DNA from: JAGQLF01 sp964437465
GTDB taxonomy: Bacteria; Patescibacteriota; Dojkabacteria; J137
Reading direction: 5' to 3'
Assembly (NCBI GenBank): GCA_964437465.1
Contig: CAYTGI010000008.1
Span: 1-59,933 of the forward strand
Length of the DNA: 59,933 nt
The position numbers and the translations under genes are program-made. Numbering within the stretch: position 1 is the stretch's first letter; the number at the start of each line of letters is the position of its first letter. The notes under the pieces are model-generated. The model was not told where the DNA came from, did no database searches, and saw only the letters and a program-made list of their open reading frames with translations. Below are positions 24,376-35,900 of this stretch, piece after piece.

Positions 24376-24663
24376 ATGAAAATGATCTTAAACTTACCAA
24401 AACAAATAGTATTAATGCTTATACGTTTCTATCAAAATTTTCTTTCAATTGATCAATCTTTCTGGGGTAGAAAGACAGGGATAAAGGTTTGTATTCACGA
24501 ACCTAAGTGTTCAGAATATACTTACCAAGCTATTGATAAACATGGAATTCTAAAGGGCTCCATTATGGGGTTTTTTAGAATTATGAGATGTAATCCTTTT
24601 AATGAAGGTGGGCATGATCCTGTTCCTGATCATTTTTCAATTAAATCTAACAAGGGTACTTAA
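24376..24663 (+). CDS. yidD: Membrane protein insertion efficiency factor YidD
   Basis: YidD is a small membrane-associated protein that helps the YidC insertase. The family signature is clear in the 95 residues: an N-terminal amphipathic/hydrophobic helix (LMLIRFYQNFLSIDQSFW), the Cys-rich core CIHEPKCSEYTYQAIDKHG, the GFFRIMRCNPFNEGGHDPVP ending. The start is fixed by the extended -10 six bases upstream. The usual neighbours rpmH, rnpA and yidC are absent; instead it is followed by a beta-propeller protein gene, 40 nt on. Confidence 0.93.
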   Translation: MKMILNLPKQIVLMLIRFYQNFLSIDQSFWGRKTGIKVCIHEPKCSEYTYQAIDKHGILKGSIMGFFRIMRCNPFNEGGHDPVPDHFSIKSNKGT

Positions 24664-24703
24664 TTACTAAATCTGGTAATATTAGGTAGTAACAAAAAAT
24701 CTT

Positions 24704-26872
24704 ATGAAAAAAATCGACAGATCTGTCGTAATTGTGTCTTCGCTAATATTTATTTCAGCTTTAGTTTTTGTTGGATTTATTTGGTTGATTAGTAGCGTCC
24801 AAAACGACATAGAAGATAGAGAAAGAAATGATTTTGGGACATTTAGTTCTTGTAGAGATCTTTCAGAATATGTAAATGCTAACTTCATTAATGACTTTTA
24901 TTATGGTATTCCAGAACCTATTCCATTAATAGATTCAATCGATGAATTTTCTATTCAAGAGGACTCAGCTTTAGGAGCGCCTCCTTCATCATCTGGTAGA
25001 GGTGAAAGCAGGGATTTTTCTGAAACAAATATCCAAGTTGAGGGAGTTAATGAAGCTGATATCGTGAAGACAGATGGAAGTAGCTTGTTTGTTATTAATG
25101 ATGTGGAGTTAGTAATTTTTGATGTAAGTGAAATAAATAATCCAATTGAGCTTTCAAGAACTGAAGTTTCAGCTAACCCAATAGAGATGTTTCTTTATGA
25201 AGAAAAGCTAATAATTTTCGGTAGAGACTTTGCTGACTTTAGAAATTCAAACTTAGACGGATCAAGAACTGATGTTGTAGTTTATGATGTTTCGAATTTA
25301 GAAAATCCAAATATTATTCAGGAGATTAGGTTACAAGGAAACTATGTAACTTCAAGAATGATAGACAATAATTTTTATCTAGTAAGTAATTCTTCCTTCT
25401 ATGACTATGGAGAAGTGACTGAAACTGATATAGAAAGATATGTACCATTAATCAGCGATAGAACTGAACGAGAGTACTTCAAAGCTGCTGACTGTAGTGA
25501 AATATCATACTTTGGAAGTACTGTTAATGGTTTCGTTACTATATTGAGTTTAGATGTAGAAAATACTGAATATAACTCTGAAGTGTTACTTGGAGATACT
25601 TCAAATGTTTATATGTCACCTAGTAATCTATACTTGAGCTCTCTTGCATATGAATATGAGGAATACGAAAATGATGATTTTCGGTATGATTTTGAACTTG
25701 ATGTAGATATTAGACCTAAAAGACCCCCTGTTTATCGAGAGATAATTAGTACAAATACTGAAATCTTTAAGCTTGGATTGGATGGAAATAACGTTGAATT
25801 CAGTGGAAAGGGTAGAGTTAGAGGAACTGTTTTAAATCAATTTTCTATGGATGAGAAGGATGGTTATTTCAGAGTTGCTACAACAATAAATGATTGGAAT
25901 GGATGGGGTCCCGATTCCGAAAATGTTTTATATGTATTAAATGAAGATTTAGAAGAAGTTAGTAAGGTTGATGGACTTGGTCTCGATGAAAGAATTTATT
26001 CTGTAAGATACTTTGGTGATAGAGCTTACATGGTTACTTTTAGGCAAGTTGATCCACTTTATGTAATTGATCTTTCGGATCAAGAAAGTCCTGAAGTTTT
26101 AGGAGAGTTAAAAATACCTGGATTTTCTAACTACTTACATCCTTATGATGAAGATCATCTAATTGGAATAGGGAAGGATGCTAGTGAAGTTACTGGAAGA
26201 GCAGAAGGTCTAAAAATTGCACTTTTTGATGTGACTGATGTAACTAACCCTGTTGTAAAAAATGAAATTATAATGGGTGAAACGGGATCAGATTCAGAAG
26301 TGCTGAACAATCATAAAGCTTTTCTTTTTGATAAGGAAAGAGAGTTGATGGTGATACCAGTCAGTATTTATGAAACAGAAGAAGAGACATCAATTGAAGA
26401 AATTCGTGAAAACATCAGATTATATTTTGAAAATCTAAATCTAAGTATAGTTAATATAAATGAATCTGTATCATACATAGAGTTTGATATTATAGACAAA
26501 GGTACTAATCCTGAAGAATTAATCAGAGGACTTGAAGAGATCAAAGGCGTAACCTCTGTGGGTTCTGCTGACCTTGCAGAGGGTAATTTTGGAAGCGATG
26601 AGTTTACCTCATTTACAATATGGTTTTCTTCTGAAGGTAATTCATATCCAACGTTTAAATATAGTGGATTTAGTGTAATTGAAATATCAGAAGATGTTCT
26701 TGAAGTTAGAAATAATATCATCTTTCAAGAAGGCAATGATGATAGATATTACTATAACTATGGAAATTCAAGGTCTTTATATATCGAAGATACTCTATTC
26801 ACAATTATGAATGGGGAAATGAAATTGAATAATATTGAAGATTTAAATCTTTTAGCAGAGATAGATCTATAA
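24704..26872 (+). CDS. Membrane-anchored beta-propeller domain protein (722 aa)
   Basis: Residues about 8-30 form one membrane helix; the rest should be outside. From about residue 105 the NIQVEGVNEADIVKTDG motif marks the secreted beta-propeller family whose members repeat YVVD-like blades (LFVINDVELVIFDVSEINNP, VVVYDVSNLENPNII, AYMVTFRQVDPLYVIDLSD, ALFDVTDVTNP). Near the C-terminus, about 560-680, a region (IEEIRENIRLYFENLN to FTIWFSSEGN) does not look like propeller and may be an inserted alpha/beta domain before the last blade. A TGGTAATAT at 24674-24682 is a possible extended -10. Its last 6 nt overlap the convergent gene. Ligand unknown. Confidence 0.82.
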   Translation: MKKIDRSVVIVSSLIFISALVFVGFIWLISSVQNDIEDRERNDFGTFSSCRDLSEYVNANFINDFYYGIPEPIPLIDSIDEFSIQEDSALGAPPSSSGRGESRDFSETNIQVEGVNEADIVKTDGSSLFVINDVELVIFDVSEINNPIELSRTEVSANPIEMFLYEEKLIIFGRDFADFRNSNLDGSRTDVVVYDVSNLENPNIIQEIRLQGNYVTSRMIDNNFYLVSNSSFYDYGEVTETDIERYVPLISDRTEREYFKAADCSEISYFGSTVNGFVTILSLDVENTEYNSEVLLGDTSNVYMSPSNLYLSSLAYEYEEYENDDFRYDFELDVDIRPKRPPVYREIISTNTEIFKLGLDGNNVEFSGKGRVRGTVLNQFSMDEKDGYFRVATTINDWNGWGPDSENVLYVLNEDLEEVSKVDGLGLDERIYSVRYFGDRAYMVTFRQVDPLYVIDLSDQESPEVLGELKIPGFSNYLHPYDEDHLIGIGKDASEVTGRAEGLKIALFDVTDVTNPVVKNEIIMGETGSDSEVLNNHKAFLFDKERELMVIPVSIYETEEETSIEEIRENIRLYFENLNLSIVNINESVSYIEFDIIDKGTNPEELIRGLEEIKGVTSVGSADLAEGNFGSDEFTSFTIWFSSEGNSYPTFKYSGFSVIEISEDVLEVRNNIIFQEGNDDRYYYNYGNSRSLYIEDTLFTIMNGEMKLNNIEDLNLLAEIDL

Positions 26873-27673
26873 AGAAACGTTTAGAAATTTATTTGGAGAA
26901 TAGAATTTCTTATTTAAGTCAGAATCTATAATAATAAACTCTTGTTGCTTATTTTTAGAATGCATTCTAAATCCGCTATCTGTAGTTACATCAAACAGAT
27001 CCATTGCTCTAACTTTACATTTAACACAACTTTCTGTTTTTAAAATTGCATAAGACGGTGTTACGTTTGTATCTAGATTTGCAAAGCCACTAATAGGATT
27101 AATCTTTTTGTTTATTGTATTATATATAATTCCAGAAGCTTCATTCTCTATGGAATCTGGGATCTCAATATCGTCTTCTATTTCATATTTAATTTTCCAT
27201 GAGCCATTTTTATCTGCTCTGTAATAGGAGTTTGTTTGGATTAAAAAATTTTTATATCCTTTGTCCGAAAGTAGCTCATATATAAGATCAAGAATGTAAG
27301 GTTGTAGAATGATTTGGGAATTAAAGTTAAAATCATATTTTTTAACTACGGTGTGTTCTTGTATAGAAAATAAATCATCTCCAGATGCATTTGCTCTAGT
27401 ATTGTCTTTCTTAGAGAGAAATGGTGTAAAATTTTTTGTTAAATTTTCTTTATTTAAATTTAGATAATGAATAAACTCCGGAGAAACTAAAAAAGGCACA
27501 CCAACCTTTGCATTGGTCAATCTATTTCCTGAGCTATTATGAATAGTATGATTAAAGTCGAATCTAACAAATTGAATGAGCTTAAATATAGAGTCAAGTA
27601 TTTCTTGAGTTATTTGTTTTCTTGTTGTTATAAGAATTGGGGTTGTACCTAAATCAAAATTGTATCTAACCAT
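26867..27673 (-). CDS. Divergent ApbE-like protein lacking catalytic residues (268 aa)
   Basis: No strong family match, but the order of segments follows ApbE: KVGVPFLVSPEFIHYL corresponds to the PYRVSKEFFELIEF region of the true ApbE at 7579; LDLIYELLSDKGYKNFLIQTNS to the strand before NAGGD; KKINPISGFANLDTNVTPSYAIL to HLIDPSTGKPA and its following strand; ESCVKCKVRAMDLF to the DAWATALF helix. The His-x-x-Asp and the Mg-binding Asp/Thr are replaced (Asn/Ser and Lys/Arg), so FMN transfer is unlikely. The ATG at 27673 is chosen because a TATACT lies 6 nt upstream; a TTG at 27688 would add five residues but overlap that element. It may be a flavin-binding or scaffold relative. Confidence 0.45.
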   Translation of the reverse strand: MVRYNFDLGTTPILITTRKQITQEILDSIFKLIQFVRFDFNHTIHNSSGNRLTNAKVGVPFLVSPEFIHYLNLNKENLTKNFTPFLSKKDNTRANASGDDLFSIQEHTVVKKYDFNFNSQIILQPYILDLIYELLSDKGYKNFLIQTNSYYRADKNGSWKIKYEIEDDIEIPDSIENEASGIIYNTINKKINPISGFANLDTNVTPSYAILKTESCVKCKVRAMDLFDVTTDSGFRMHSKNKQQEFIIIDSDLNKKFYSPNKFLNVSL

Positions 27674-27679
27674 AGAATA

Positions 27680-27685
27680 AGTATA
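27680..27685 (-). promoter_or_regulatory. -10 element (TATACT) of the ApbE-like gene
   Basis: TATACT on the minus strand, 6 nt before the ATG at 27673; it lies inside the alternative longer frame and therefore supports the shorter start. Confidence 0.55.
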
Positions 27686-27864
27686 CAATAAAAAATCAGC
27701 TAGAAAACGACAGCTTTTGTTGTTATTGAATTACACTATTAAAATTGAGGCGATCTAAAAGTTTTTCACTAAAACTATGAAATTCCTAGTTTTTTTCATT
27801 AATGTAACTTAATAAATATTATATCCTTTACAAAGGAACACCAGATTATTAGACTGAAGGTAGT

Positions 27865-28449
27865 ATGTCAGAAGATCGTTTTTTTAACCTATTAAAACCA
27901 ATTAAAGAACCCAAATCCTCTTGGGATAAGATATATGACTGGATAATTGGTAAGGCAAGAGTTGTTTTATTGTTTGTTGAAATTTTGATGGTTTTGATTT
28001 TTTTTGCAAAGATTATAGTAGATAATACAGAAAAAAATAGAATACAGGAGTTTGAAAGACTACAGTTGCAATTACTATCTTTAGAGAGTCAGTACGAGCA
28101 AGAATTTTCAACTTTACAGTTAAAAGTACAGAGTTATGATGAGCATTGGCAATTATCAACAAGTTTCTTTCCTATATTAAATGAACTTTCTGGGTATTTA
28201 GGCAATCCTTCTGATCAGTTTTCTTTAAGTATTAATAATACAGGGGTTGTACAGATTGATGGATATAATGATTTAAATGAATTAAAAGAAATCGAAGCAC
28301 TTATTAAAAGTTCTAATACTTTCTTAAATGTTGGATTTAACACAGCAGCTGATCAGTCAGATCTTATCGAACAAAGGGGAAGGTATTCACTAAGCGCTTT
28401 TATAGAGGAGGAACTTATAAATAGGGGTACTCTATTTCAACCAGAATAA
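27865..28449 (+). CDS. PilN-like inner-membrane pilus assembly protein
   Basis: PilN and PilO are small bitopic proteins that pair in the inner membrane to link the cytoplasmic PilM ring to the pilus machine. This 194-residue protein has a 30-residue cytoplasmic N-terminus, one helix at about 32-52 (VVLLFVEILMVLIFFAKIIV), a coiled coil (about 58-90), then a ferredoxin-like domain with ILNELSGYL and LNELKEIEALIKSS, matching PilN layout. A GAAGG precedes the ATG by 7 nt, a usable Shine-Dalgarno. It is followed after 4 nt by the PilO-like gene. No pilM, pilB or pilin gene is in the window, so assignment rests on architecture and pairing. Confidence 0.65.
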   Translation: MSEDRFFNLLKPIKEPKSSWDKIYDWIIGKARVVLLFVEILMVLIFFAKIIVDNTEKNRIQEFERLQLQLLSLESQYEQEFSTLQLKVQSYDEHWQLSTSFFPILNELSGYLGNPSDQFSLSINNTGVVQIDGYNDLNELKEIEALIKSSNTFLNVGFNTAADQSDLIEQRGRYSLSAFIEEELINRGTLFQPE

Positions 28450-28453
28450 TAAA

Positions 28454-29104
28454 ATGAATGCAGTAAAAGGTGTTAATCAAAGAAGAAGTGCTCAGTTAAA
28501 TGAGCTATTGAGTAATAGTAAGAATAAAAGTATTTTTGTTGGAGCAATAACTACGCTTCTTTTCTTGTTCTTAATGATTTTTGGAGTTGTTCCTTCTTTC
28601 CGAGCAGTTCTAGCTCAAAATAGAGAAAATCAACAAATTGCCGAGGTTATTGAAGATGTTGAAGATAAAATTCAAGTTATGGAAAATTTAGTGGCAGAAT
28701 CAGAAGAAAAAGCTGAAGTTATAGATACATTTAATTCAGTATTTGCAAACGATATAGATCAAGGCAATTTTATAGAAGAGTTATACAATCTTGCAGGTGA
28801 AGAGGTGTCAATCAATAATATCTCTTTTCCTTCAACGTTTCCTGTGACTTTAAGCTTAATAAGTTCAAATAGTGAAGTAAGGCAAGTTCAGGTTTCTCTG
28901 TCAGCAACAGGAACAAAAAGATCTTTAGTTGAATTTTATAAGAAATTAGAAGAATCAAGACGTATCATTAATGTTGAAAGGATAAATTTGACAAGAAGGG
29001 CAGAATCAATAATTCAAGAAGTTGGATTTGATCAAGAGTATGAGGTTAGTCTTATTTTTAATTACTATTATTGGAATAATAATATAGAATTAGAAGATGA
29101 GTAA
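28454..29104 (+). CDS. PilO-like inner-membrane pilus assembly protein
   Basis: The 216-residue protein has a cytoplasmic N-terminus, one membrane helix at about 29-51, a coiled coil at about 55-90 (NRENQQIAEVIEDVEDKI) and a C-terminal domain with the PilO-type strand and helix order (QVQVSLSATGTKRSLVEFYKKLEESRRIINVERINL). The GTKRSLVEFYKKLE segment is the best family match. It directly follows the PilN-like gene and overlaps the next small gene by 8 nt, so the run from 27865 is an operon. Confidence 0.72.
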   Translation: MNAVKGVNQRRSAQLNELLSNSKNKSIFVGAITTLLFLFLMIFGVVPSFRAVLAQNRENQQIAEVIEDVEDKIQVMENLVAESEEKAEVIDTFNSVFANDIDQGNFIEELYNLAGEEVSINNISFPSTFPVTLSLISSNSEVRQVQVSLSATGTKRSLVEFYKKLEESRRIINVERINLTRRAESIIQEVGFDQEYEVSLIFNYYYWNNNIELEDE

Positions 29105-29339
29105 ATTAAACTCTTTCTGGACATTTCTAGTGGCTTTAGGAATCTTAATATTCCTGGGTACTACTGGTTGGAGTATTTATCAAAGTCTTATCGGCGGGGA
29201 TAGTGACTTTAATGAACAAGTTGAAAGATTACCAAATGATATATTAATACCAGAATACCTTGAAGATCATCTATTTGTAGGCTCAAATATTGAGGATTTT
29301 GATCCAGTTTTAGATAATAATACTTTTAACAGTAATTAA
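29097..29339 (+). CDS. Small single-pass membrane protein in the pilus-like operon (80 aa)
   Basis: One membrane helix at about 8-29 and an acidic, probably periplasm-side tail rich in Asp, Glu and Leu. No family recognised. Overlap of 8 nt with the PilO-like gene and a 2-nt gap to the following gene show that it belongs to the operon. By position it could correspond to the small lipoprotein PilP, but there is no lipobox and no visible similarity. Confidence 0.62.
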   Translation: MSKLNSFWTFLVALGILIFLGTTGWSIYQSLIGGDSDFNEQVERLPNDILIPEYLEDHLFVGSNIEDFDPVLDNNTFNSN

Positions 29340-29341
29340 AA

Positions 29342-29923
29342 ATGTCAAATTTTCAGAAAATTCAATTAAGCCTAGCTGCAATACTAACCCTTTTAGGCGT
29401 TGTTGTATGGGGGGTATATTTTAATCAACAGACTTCTGAAGAAGATCAAAAAGAAATAGTTAAAGAAACACAGGAGTCTGACACAAAGCTGTTTCCTAAT
29501 AATCCAATAAGTTTTAACCTAGAGTTTGAGTCACAAGATATTGTTCTTGGTTTAAATGAGGAATCTTCTGTAAATATTACTACAAATGGATTGTCATCTA
29601 ATGTGTCTGCTAGTGAAATATTTGTTAACTATGATCCTGAAACAATACTAGTTAATAGTATAAGTAAAGGAACTGCTTTTGATAGTTATGTAGGAGAGGA
29701 AATTAATGAAGAGTTGGGTTTGGTAAAACTGTCTGGAGGTAATTTAGACCAAGGAAAAGAAGAAGACGAAGTTTTTATGACACTTAATATTCAGAGAATA
29801 GCTGAAGGAGAAACTAGTTTAGTAATAGTTGGAGATAATGAATTTGGTGAAATGCCTTCAAAAGTCATATCTTTCTCTGAAGAGGAGATAATAATCAATG
29901 GAGATACTTTAATAATAAACTAG
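29342..29923 (+). CDS. Membrane-anchored cohesin-like domain protein (193 aa)
   Basis: An N-terminal helix (about 8-26) anchors the protein. From about residue 55 the pattern LNEESSVNITTNGL, ASEIFVNYDPETILVNSI, GLVKLSGGNLD and EDEVFMTLNIQRIAEGETSLVI follows cohesin and related beta-sandwich modules (YDPxxL, followed by a G-x-x-x-LSGG strand and a GxxxL closing strand). In cellulosomes cohesins bind dockerins; in other bacteria this fold serves general surface binding. No dockerin is recognised nearby. Position just before the giant surface protein suggests a role in the same envelope structure. Confidence 0.62.
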   Translation: MSNFQKIQLSLAAILTLLGVVVWGVYFNQQTSEEDQKEIVKETQESDTKLFPNNPISFNLEFESQDIVLGLNEESSVNITTNGLSSNVSASEIFVNYDPETILVNSISKGTAFDSYVGEEINEELGLVKLSGGNLDQGKEEDEVFMTLNIQRIAEGETSLVIVGDNEFGEMPSKVISFSEEEIIINGDTLIIN

Positions 29924-29985
29924 GCTTTATTTCGCTCCTAAAATAATGTAAATTGATTCATATAATATAAAGTTTAACGGTTGCT

Positions 29986-32900
29986 ATGAAAAATACTAGA
30001 ATTTATTTATTCGTTGAATTCTTTGCAATTCTCTTTCTTTCTGCATTAGTACTATTGCTATACCAATTTGATAACTATAGTGAAATTCAAGTTGCGGATG
30101 CTGCTCCTACAGTATCGCTTGATTCTAGCTATACCCACAGCTCAGGAGGGATTGATGGATCTATGAATGTTTCTTCAAGCACTGGTGACTTTAACAAGAC
30201 AATGGTAGTAGCAGTATCCTATAGAGTGGTTAGTGGAAATAATGATGGAGATTTTATCTCTGATATCTTTGATAATTTAGCTGGTACAAATTTGACAAAA
30301 ATCTGTGGCGAACATAGTTCAGGGTATTGGACTGAACTATGGTATTTAGATGCTGATTCTGTATATGGTGGGTATGATCTTGATATAACTTGGGTTAACT
30401 CTGTTGATGACAGAAACGTAGTAGTTGCTTTTTTTGATGGAGCAGATTCCACAAATCCAGTTCGTGCATCTTCATGCACAAGTGGTACAGGAACGACACC
30501 GTCAACAACTATTACATCTAATTCATCTGATCTAGTCTTTGCTGCTACTGCAATGTACACAGGTGGTTTTAATGGAGTAACTGAAGGATCAGTTCAAATG
30601 ACTAGGGTGGAACAGATATCAACAGCAAATGTTTTACAAACTACAAGTATTAGGGATGGGGCATCAAGCATTGGTATGAGCTGGACCTCAACTGTTAGTT
30701 GGCCATGGGCAGTTGCTGCAGTATCACTAACATCAACTTTTGAAGCTCCAGATGGTACATTTACTAATAACCCACAGTATTTTTCTGACCCTGGTGATAG
30801 CTTTGTTAGTTATCAGTACAACGTATCTGCTTCTGCTAACAGTGCAGTGTATGTTCAGATTGCCTATGGAGGAGGTAGTTATTATAACGAATATATTTAT
30901 GATGTTACTCTAGGAGGGAATTATTACGATCAAAGTTTATGTTATGAAACTATGTATGGGGATACAGATGCGTATAATTTTGAAAGCTATCTGTTTGAGT
31001 CTCCAACAATTGGTAATAACCAGTTAGAAATTAGTTTTAGTGACTATGTTGGAGAAATAAGTGTTTATGTCGTTACTGTTGATAATATAAATACCGACCA
31101 GGGATACGTATATGATTACTATTGTAGAAGTGATTATGATACCTCAGTGAGCTTAGGATTTGATTACACATACGAAGATATATTTACTGTTGGAGGTTTT
31201 ATTTCTGATGGAACATTCCATAGTACTTCTGCAGGATTCAATACAACAAGAATTAACTTTCAAGCTCAAGATGGATACTCACATACATTAGGAGCAATAT
31301 CTCAAACAACAAGTGACAATGGAATTATAGAGTTTAATATAACCGACTACTTAGCCTATGCTGGAGGAGCAGTTATGTTCTACGGTATTCAGAATTCAGG
31401 TGGAGGAACTGGGGATGGTTTGGGCCCAAATATAAACCTAGATTTACCTACAAACTTTCCTTATCTTAATAGTGATTACTTTACTCTTCGAGGTACAGTA
31501 ACTGATAGTGATGGTGTAGAATCAGTAGTTTATGATGATGAAATAAGTACAGATGTTGACTTGCCTTTTAGTTCTGGAAGTCCTGGAGATACTTCGATAG
31601 AATTTGATGAAGAAATTGGCCCATATGCAGATGGTCAGAGAACAATAACAATAACAGCAGAAGATGGTTTTGGTGATACTTCTGATGAAAATATAGTTGT
31701 CTATTTTGATGAATCTCTTCCTCAGGTATTTTTTGAAACTTCTCCAGATGAAGTTAATACTATAAATAATGATAAAATTGACTTTGTAGGTGTATTTACA
31801 GATCTTACTCCAATTGATTACGTTCAAATCAGAGTAGAAAAAGATGGAGTATTCCAATTCGTTGATGACATCACCTCTGAGGATCTAGATCCAAGTCCAC
31901 AAGCATATAGTTTTGAATATAGCTTGTTTGATGTAGAAAATGGAGTATACTACGTAGAATTCTCTGCTGATGATGCTGCATTTAACTCGGGAGTAGTTGC
32001 TACATTTACATTTGAAGTATTACAGGTAGATACTTACCCAGAATGTGTTCTTGATCCGTTCTTTAATCCTACATCTGATCAAACACCAACAATTTCTGGA
32101 ACTTGTACAGATCCTTTAGGGGTAGACAGAATTCACCATAGAGTTTTCCAAGGAATTGCTTTTGATCCAGAGATTGTTCCATTCCCGACAAACAACTCTG
32201 ACCCTTCAACTGTTACATTAACTAGTGGTAATTGGGGGGATAACACTGTTTCATTTGAGCTAACTAGCCCAGCATTACTTGACGGAAGTGCAGCCGTATT
32301 TATTAAAGCATTTAACACACCGGGTGGTGTAGGTCAGGATGAATTAATACCTCAATTGACTGTAGTTGTTGAGGCAGTTGATAATGCGGCTCCAACACCA
32401 TTCTTGAATCAAGTTGTCCCAGATCCATTAACAGATACGACCCCAATAATAACTGGAACATGTGGAGATAAACATCCTTACGAAGTTAATACTAACATAG
32501 CTTCAATTGAGTATAATCTTGATAATGCTGGATGGAATTTCTTGCCAAACACTGCAATACAAGGTGATCAATTGTTTAACTCTACAGTTGAGATCTATTC
32601 ATATGAACTACCTGAATTATCTGTTAATGACAGTATAAACCCAGATTATACTGTTCAGATCAGGTGTACTGATGCCGCTGGGAATGTTTCTTCAGTAGTT
32701 TCCGATACTTTTGTAATTGAGGCCTTGGCTCCTGGTGATCCAGAGGTTTCTGTAGTAACTGAAGATTTTACTAATCAGCTTAGAAATGCAGTTAGTGCTA
32801 CTAATGCAGTTTGGGGAAATGGAATTGTAAGGTTGAAAGAAGACATATCCGTGAGTAGAGTGGCTATAGATACAACAGACTTCAAAGATAGGTATGACAG

Positions 32901-35900
32901 ATCTTTTGGCTTAGGAGACTATGAAATGGTACAGGGGCCAAACAACACTCTATGGTATTCAAAAAGAAATTCAATCCATAGTTACAATACAGTTACAACA
33001 GCTACTCAATCTTTTGATGCAACGACTTATGGTATGACTCAATCGATAAGAGCAATAGCTGTTACTCAGTGGGGTGGGGATACAATAGTATATGCTGGAT
33101 CCTCTAATGAATTTTTAATACTAAATGTTACTCAAGGAACTCATAGCTTATATACCTCGGCAACATTTAATCCATCTGTTTTAGGTCCTGAACAGATATG
33201 GATAGATCCAAGGTCTGAAACTGGTTTATATATCCAGACTGATATTGTTGATGTAGGGAGTAACTCAAACCTTATATACATTCAAACAAATGGAACTTTT
33301 GCTACAGGAGATGATACAGCTACATGGTACGCAACAGGAGGTGGTGTATCCATAAATAATGTTACTTCATTACACCTTGATACTGTAAATAATCATTTAT
33401 ACATTGGAGTATTCAATATAGGACTTGTTAAGATTGATGACAATGGTACTCCTGGCAATATAGCTGATGATACAAGAGCATTACAATCTGGAAGTGGTTT
33501 TGATGGTATTTTTGATATAGTTCAGGATCAAGACACAGGAGATATTTATTATGTTAACAATGTTGGTTTTGGAGATGGTGTTCATGCAATTACAGATGAT
33601 GGCGCAACACCTATGGATTTATCTGATGATACTTTTGTACAAATTGCTGATGATTCACTTTTGTTTAATAAGAATGTGTATAGATTAGAGTTTATTGAGG
33701 GTAGAGAANNNNNNNNNNAGCCAAAAGGTCAGAAAGAACGACAAGGTGCATTTGAGGGTAGAGAATATGTTGGAGATCAGCTTTTGGTAATTAGTGAAGA
33801 TGCAACAATCCTATACATAAATCCTAACAATACACCCGAGGACTTATTAGATGATACAATAATAGCTCTTGACATGTCTGCAGGACAAAATCCATTAAAT
33901 CTTGCATCGATAGTTACTGGAGATTACGATTCTGGCAATTACAACACATGGTACATTACACTTGATAGAGCAGGACTTTTTAGAGTTGATGTTACTAGAG
34001 GATGGGAAGCTGTAAATCAAGCAATAGCATTTACAGTTCCTCCTGCAAATACTGCAGCTGTAGATAATATTGAGTTAGTGAGTTTAGATATTCTAGATAG
34101 AATTGATGGAAATGGGGTTTCAGATCCAACATCTACAGCTACAGTTGAAACATATGTTTCTATAGATGATGGTTTAACATGGACACCGATAACAGTGGGA
34201 GAGGTACTTAATCTTGCAACTACTGACTACAGAGTTAGATTTAGAATGGATTTAAATGAAAATCCAGGGACAACTCCTGTTATTGACAGCTTCAGTCTTA
34301 CATATGCCGCATATGAAGATCCCGATGATCCTGTTACAGTTGATGAGTATGAAGTTATAGCAACTCCATCTACTGTTGGAACAGGAGAAAATTTTGATTT
34401 GGAAATTAATGCTTTAGATACAGCAGGATTTGTCGTAGATACTGCAAATAACTCAGTAGATCTTGAATTACTGAACTCTCCGGGGTTGTCATCAGCTTCA
34501 GGCTTGAGTGTAAGTGATGCTACTTTGGTTTCTGGAACAGTGACTCTTAATAACGTAACCATTAGTAATGCAGGAACTTATGTAATTAGGGCGGATGATG
34601 GAACTTACCAAGGAGACTCAAATACTATTACTGTAACAGAAGATGATGAAGATGAGGACGACGGTGGAGGTGATGATGATGGAGGTGGTGTTATATTCCC
34701 AGAGGATCCTATTGAAGAAGGTTTACTTCCCTCTATAGAGTTTACAGCTGACAACTACACAATCCAAAGAGGGGAAACTGTGACACTAAGTTGGGACACA
34801 AGAAACTTTGAAACTGTATTTATTGACCAAGGAATTGGACTTGTAAATTCTAGTGGTTCAGTACAGGTATCACCTCAAATTAGTACTCTCTATACTATAA
34901 GTGGATTTGGTGATAATGGGGATCTATCTGCGTCTCTAACTATTATTGTCGAAGATTCAACACCAGCTGATGAAGAAGATCCAGTTGATGATGGAACCCC
35001 TAGTGTTGATATAACTGTTCCTGAAGACCCAATTGAAGTTTATCCTGATGATCCTATTATAGTTGACCCAGAATTATTAGGTCCTGAAGATCCACAACCT
35101 GAGGATGATCCAGAAGACAATATAATTCCAACTATAATAATTGATGATCCAGATGATCCAGGAGATGATCCTATTGAAATAATTATAGATATTCCTGAGG
35201 ATGATGAACCTCCTGTAGTTATTATTCCAGAGGTCATTCCACCTGTGAATGAGGGAGACTTACCTGTAACAGTTTTACCAATTGAATTTGAAATAATTGA
35301 ACTTATTCCTAGTGGTGATGAGGATAGAGTTGGGGTAGAGATAACTGTCAGAAGAGAAAATGGAGATGAAGATATCGAAAGAGTTGAAATTATTATCGAC
35401 AGAGGACCAGCAATAATTACAGTTCCAGACGATGTTATAAATGTCCCTCGAGGAGAAGTTGTAGAAATTTGCTGGAGGGTTGATGGTAATCCTGGCGAAG
35501 TCTTCATTGATTACCTTGATGCAGAAGTTTCTCCAGTAGGATGTTTTGAATTTATACCAACTGAAGATATAGTTTTAAGAATAATTGCAAGAAAGGGATC
35601 TAATGTGTTCACTCAAGAGATTGTGATAAATATTGATGAATCAGTTGATGTTAGTGTTACTGACTCATTTGAGGAATTCCCTGATGAAGATGAACCTACT
35701 ATAGAGCCTTCAGCAGTTGTAGCTCCTTTGATCACTGCTATAGCAACTTTAACAATAGCTGCAGGAGTTTCAATAATCTATACAGCAAGTGTAGCTAAAG
35801 GAGGAATTGTTTCTGTAATAGGACTATTCGCAGGATTAGTGTTTAATAGAAATAAGAAGTACTGGGGAATTGTATTTGATCCTAAACAAAGTCTACCTGT

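Noticed and set aside
27771..27796. Terminator-like hairpin followed by T-run
   Set aside because: The stem is only 7 A/T-rich pairs and it lies between divergent genes.
33719..33753. Foreign adapter or inserted domain after the assembly gap
   Set aside because: I could not match it to an adapter I know; a spurious contig end is the simpler explanation, given the flanking 12-bp repeat.
35040..35507. 155-residue open frame on the minus strand
   Set aside because: It is a Ser/Thr/Ile-rich mirror of the Asp/Pro/Glu-rich stalk of the giant protein; composition explains it.
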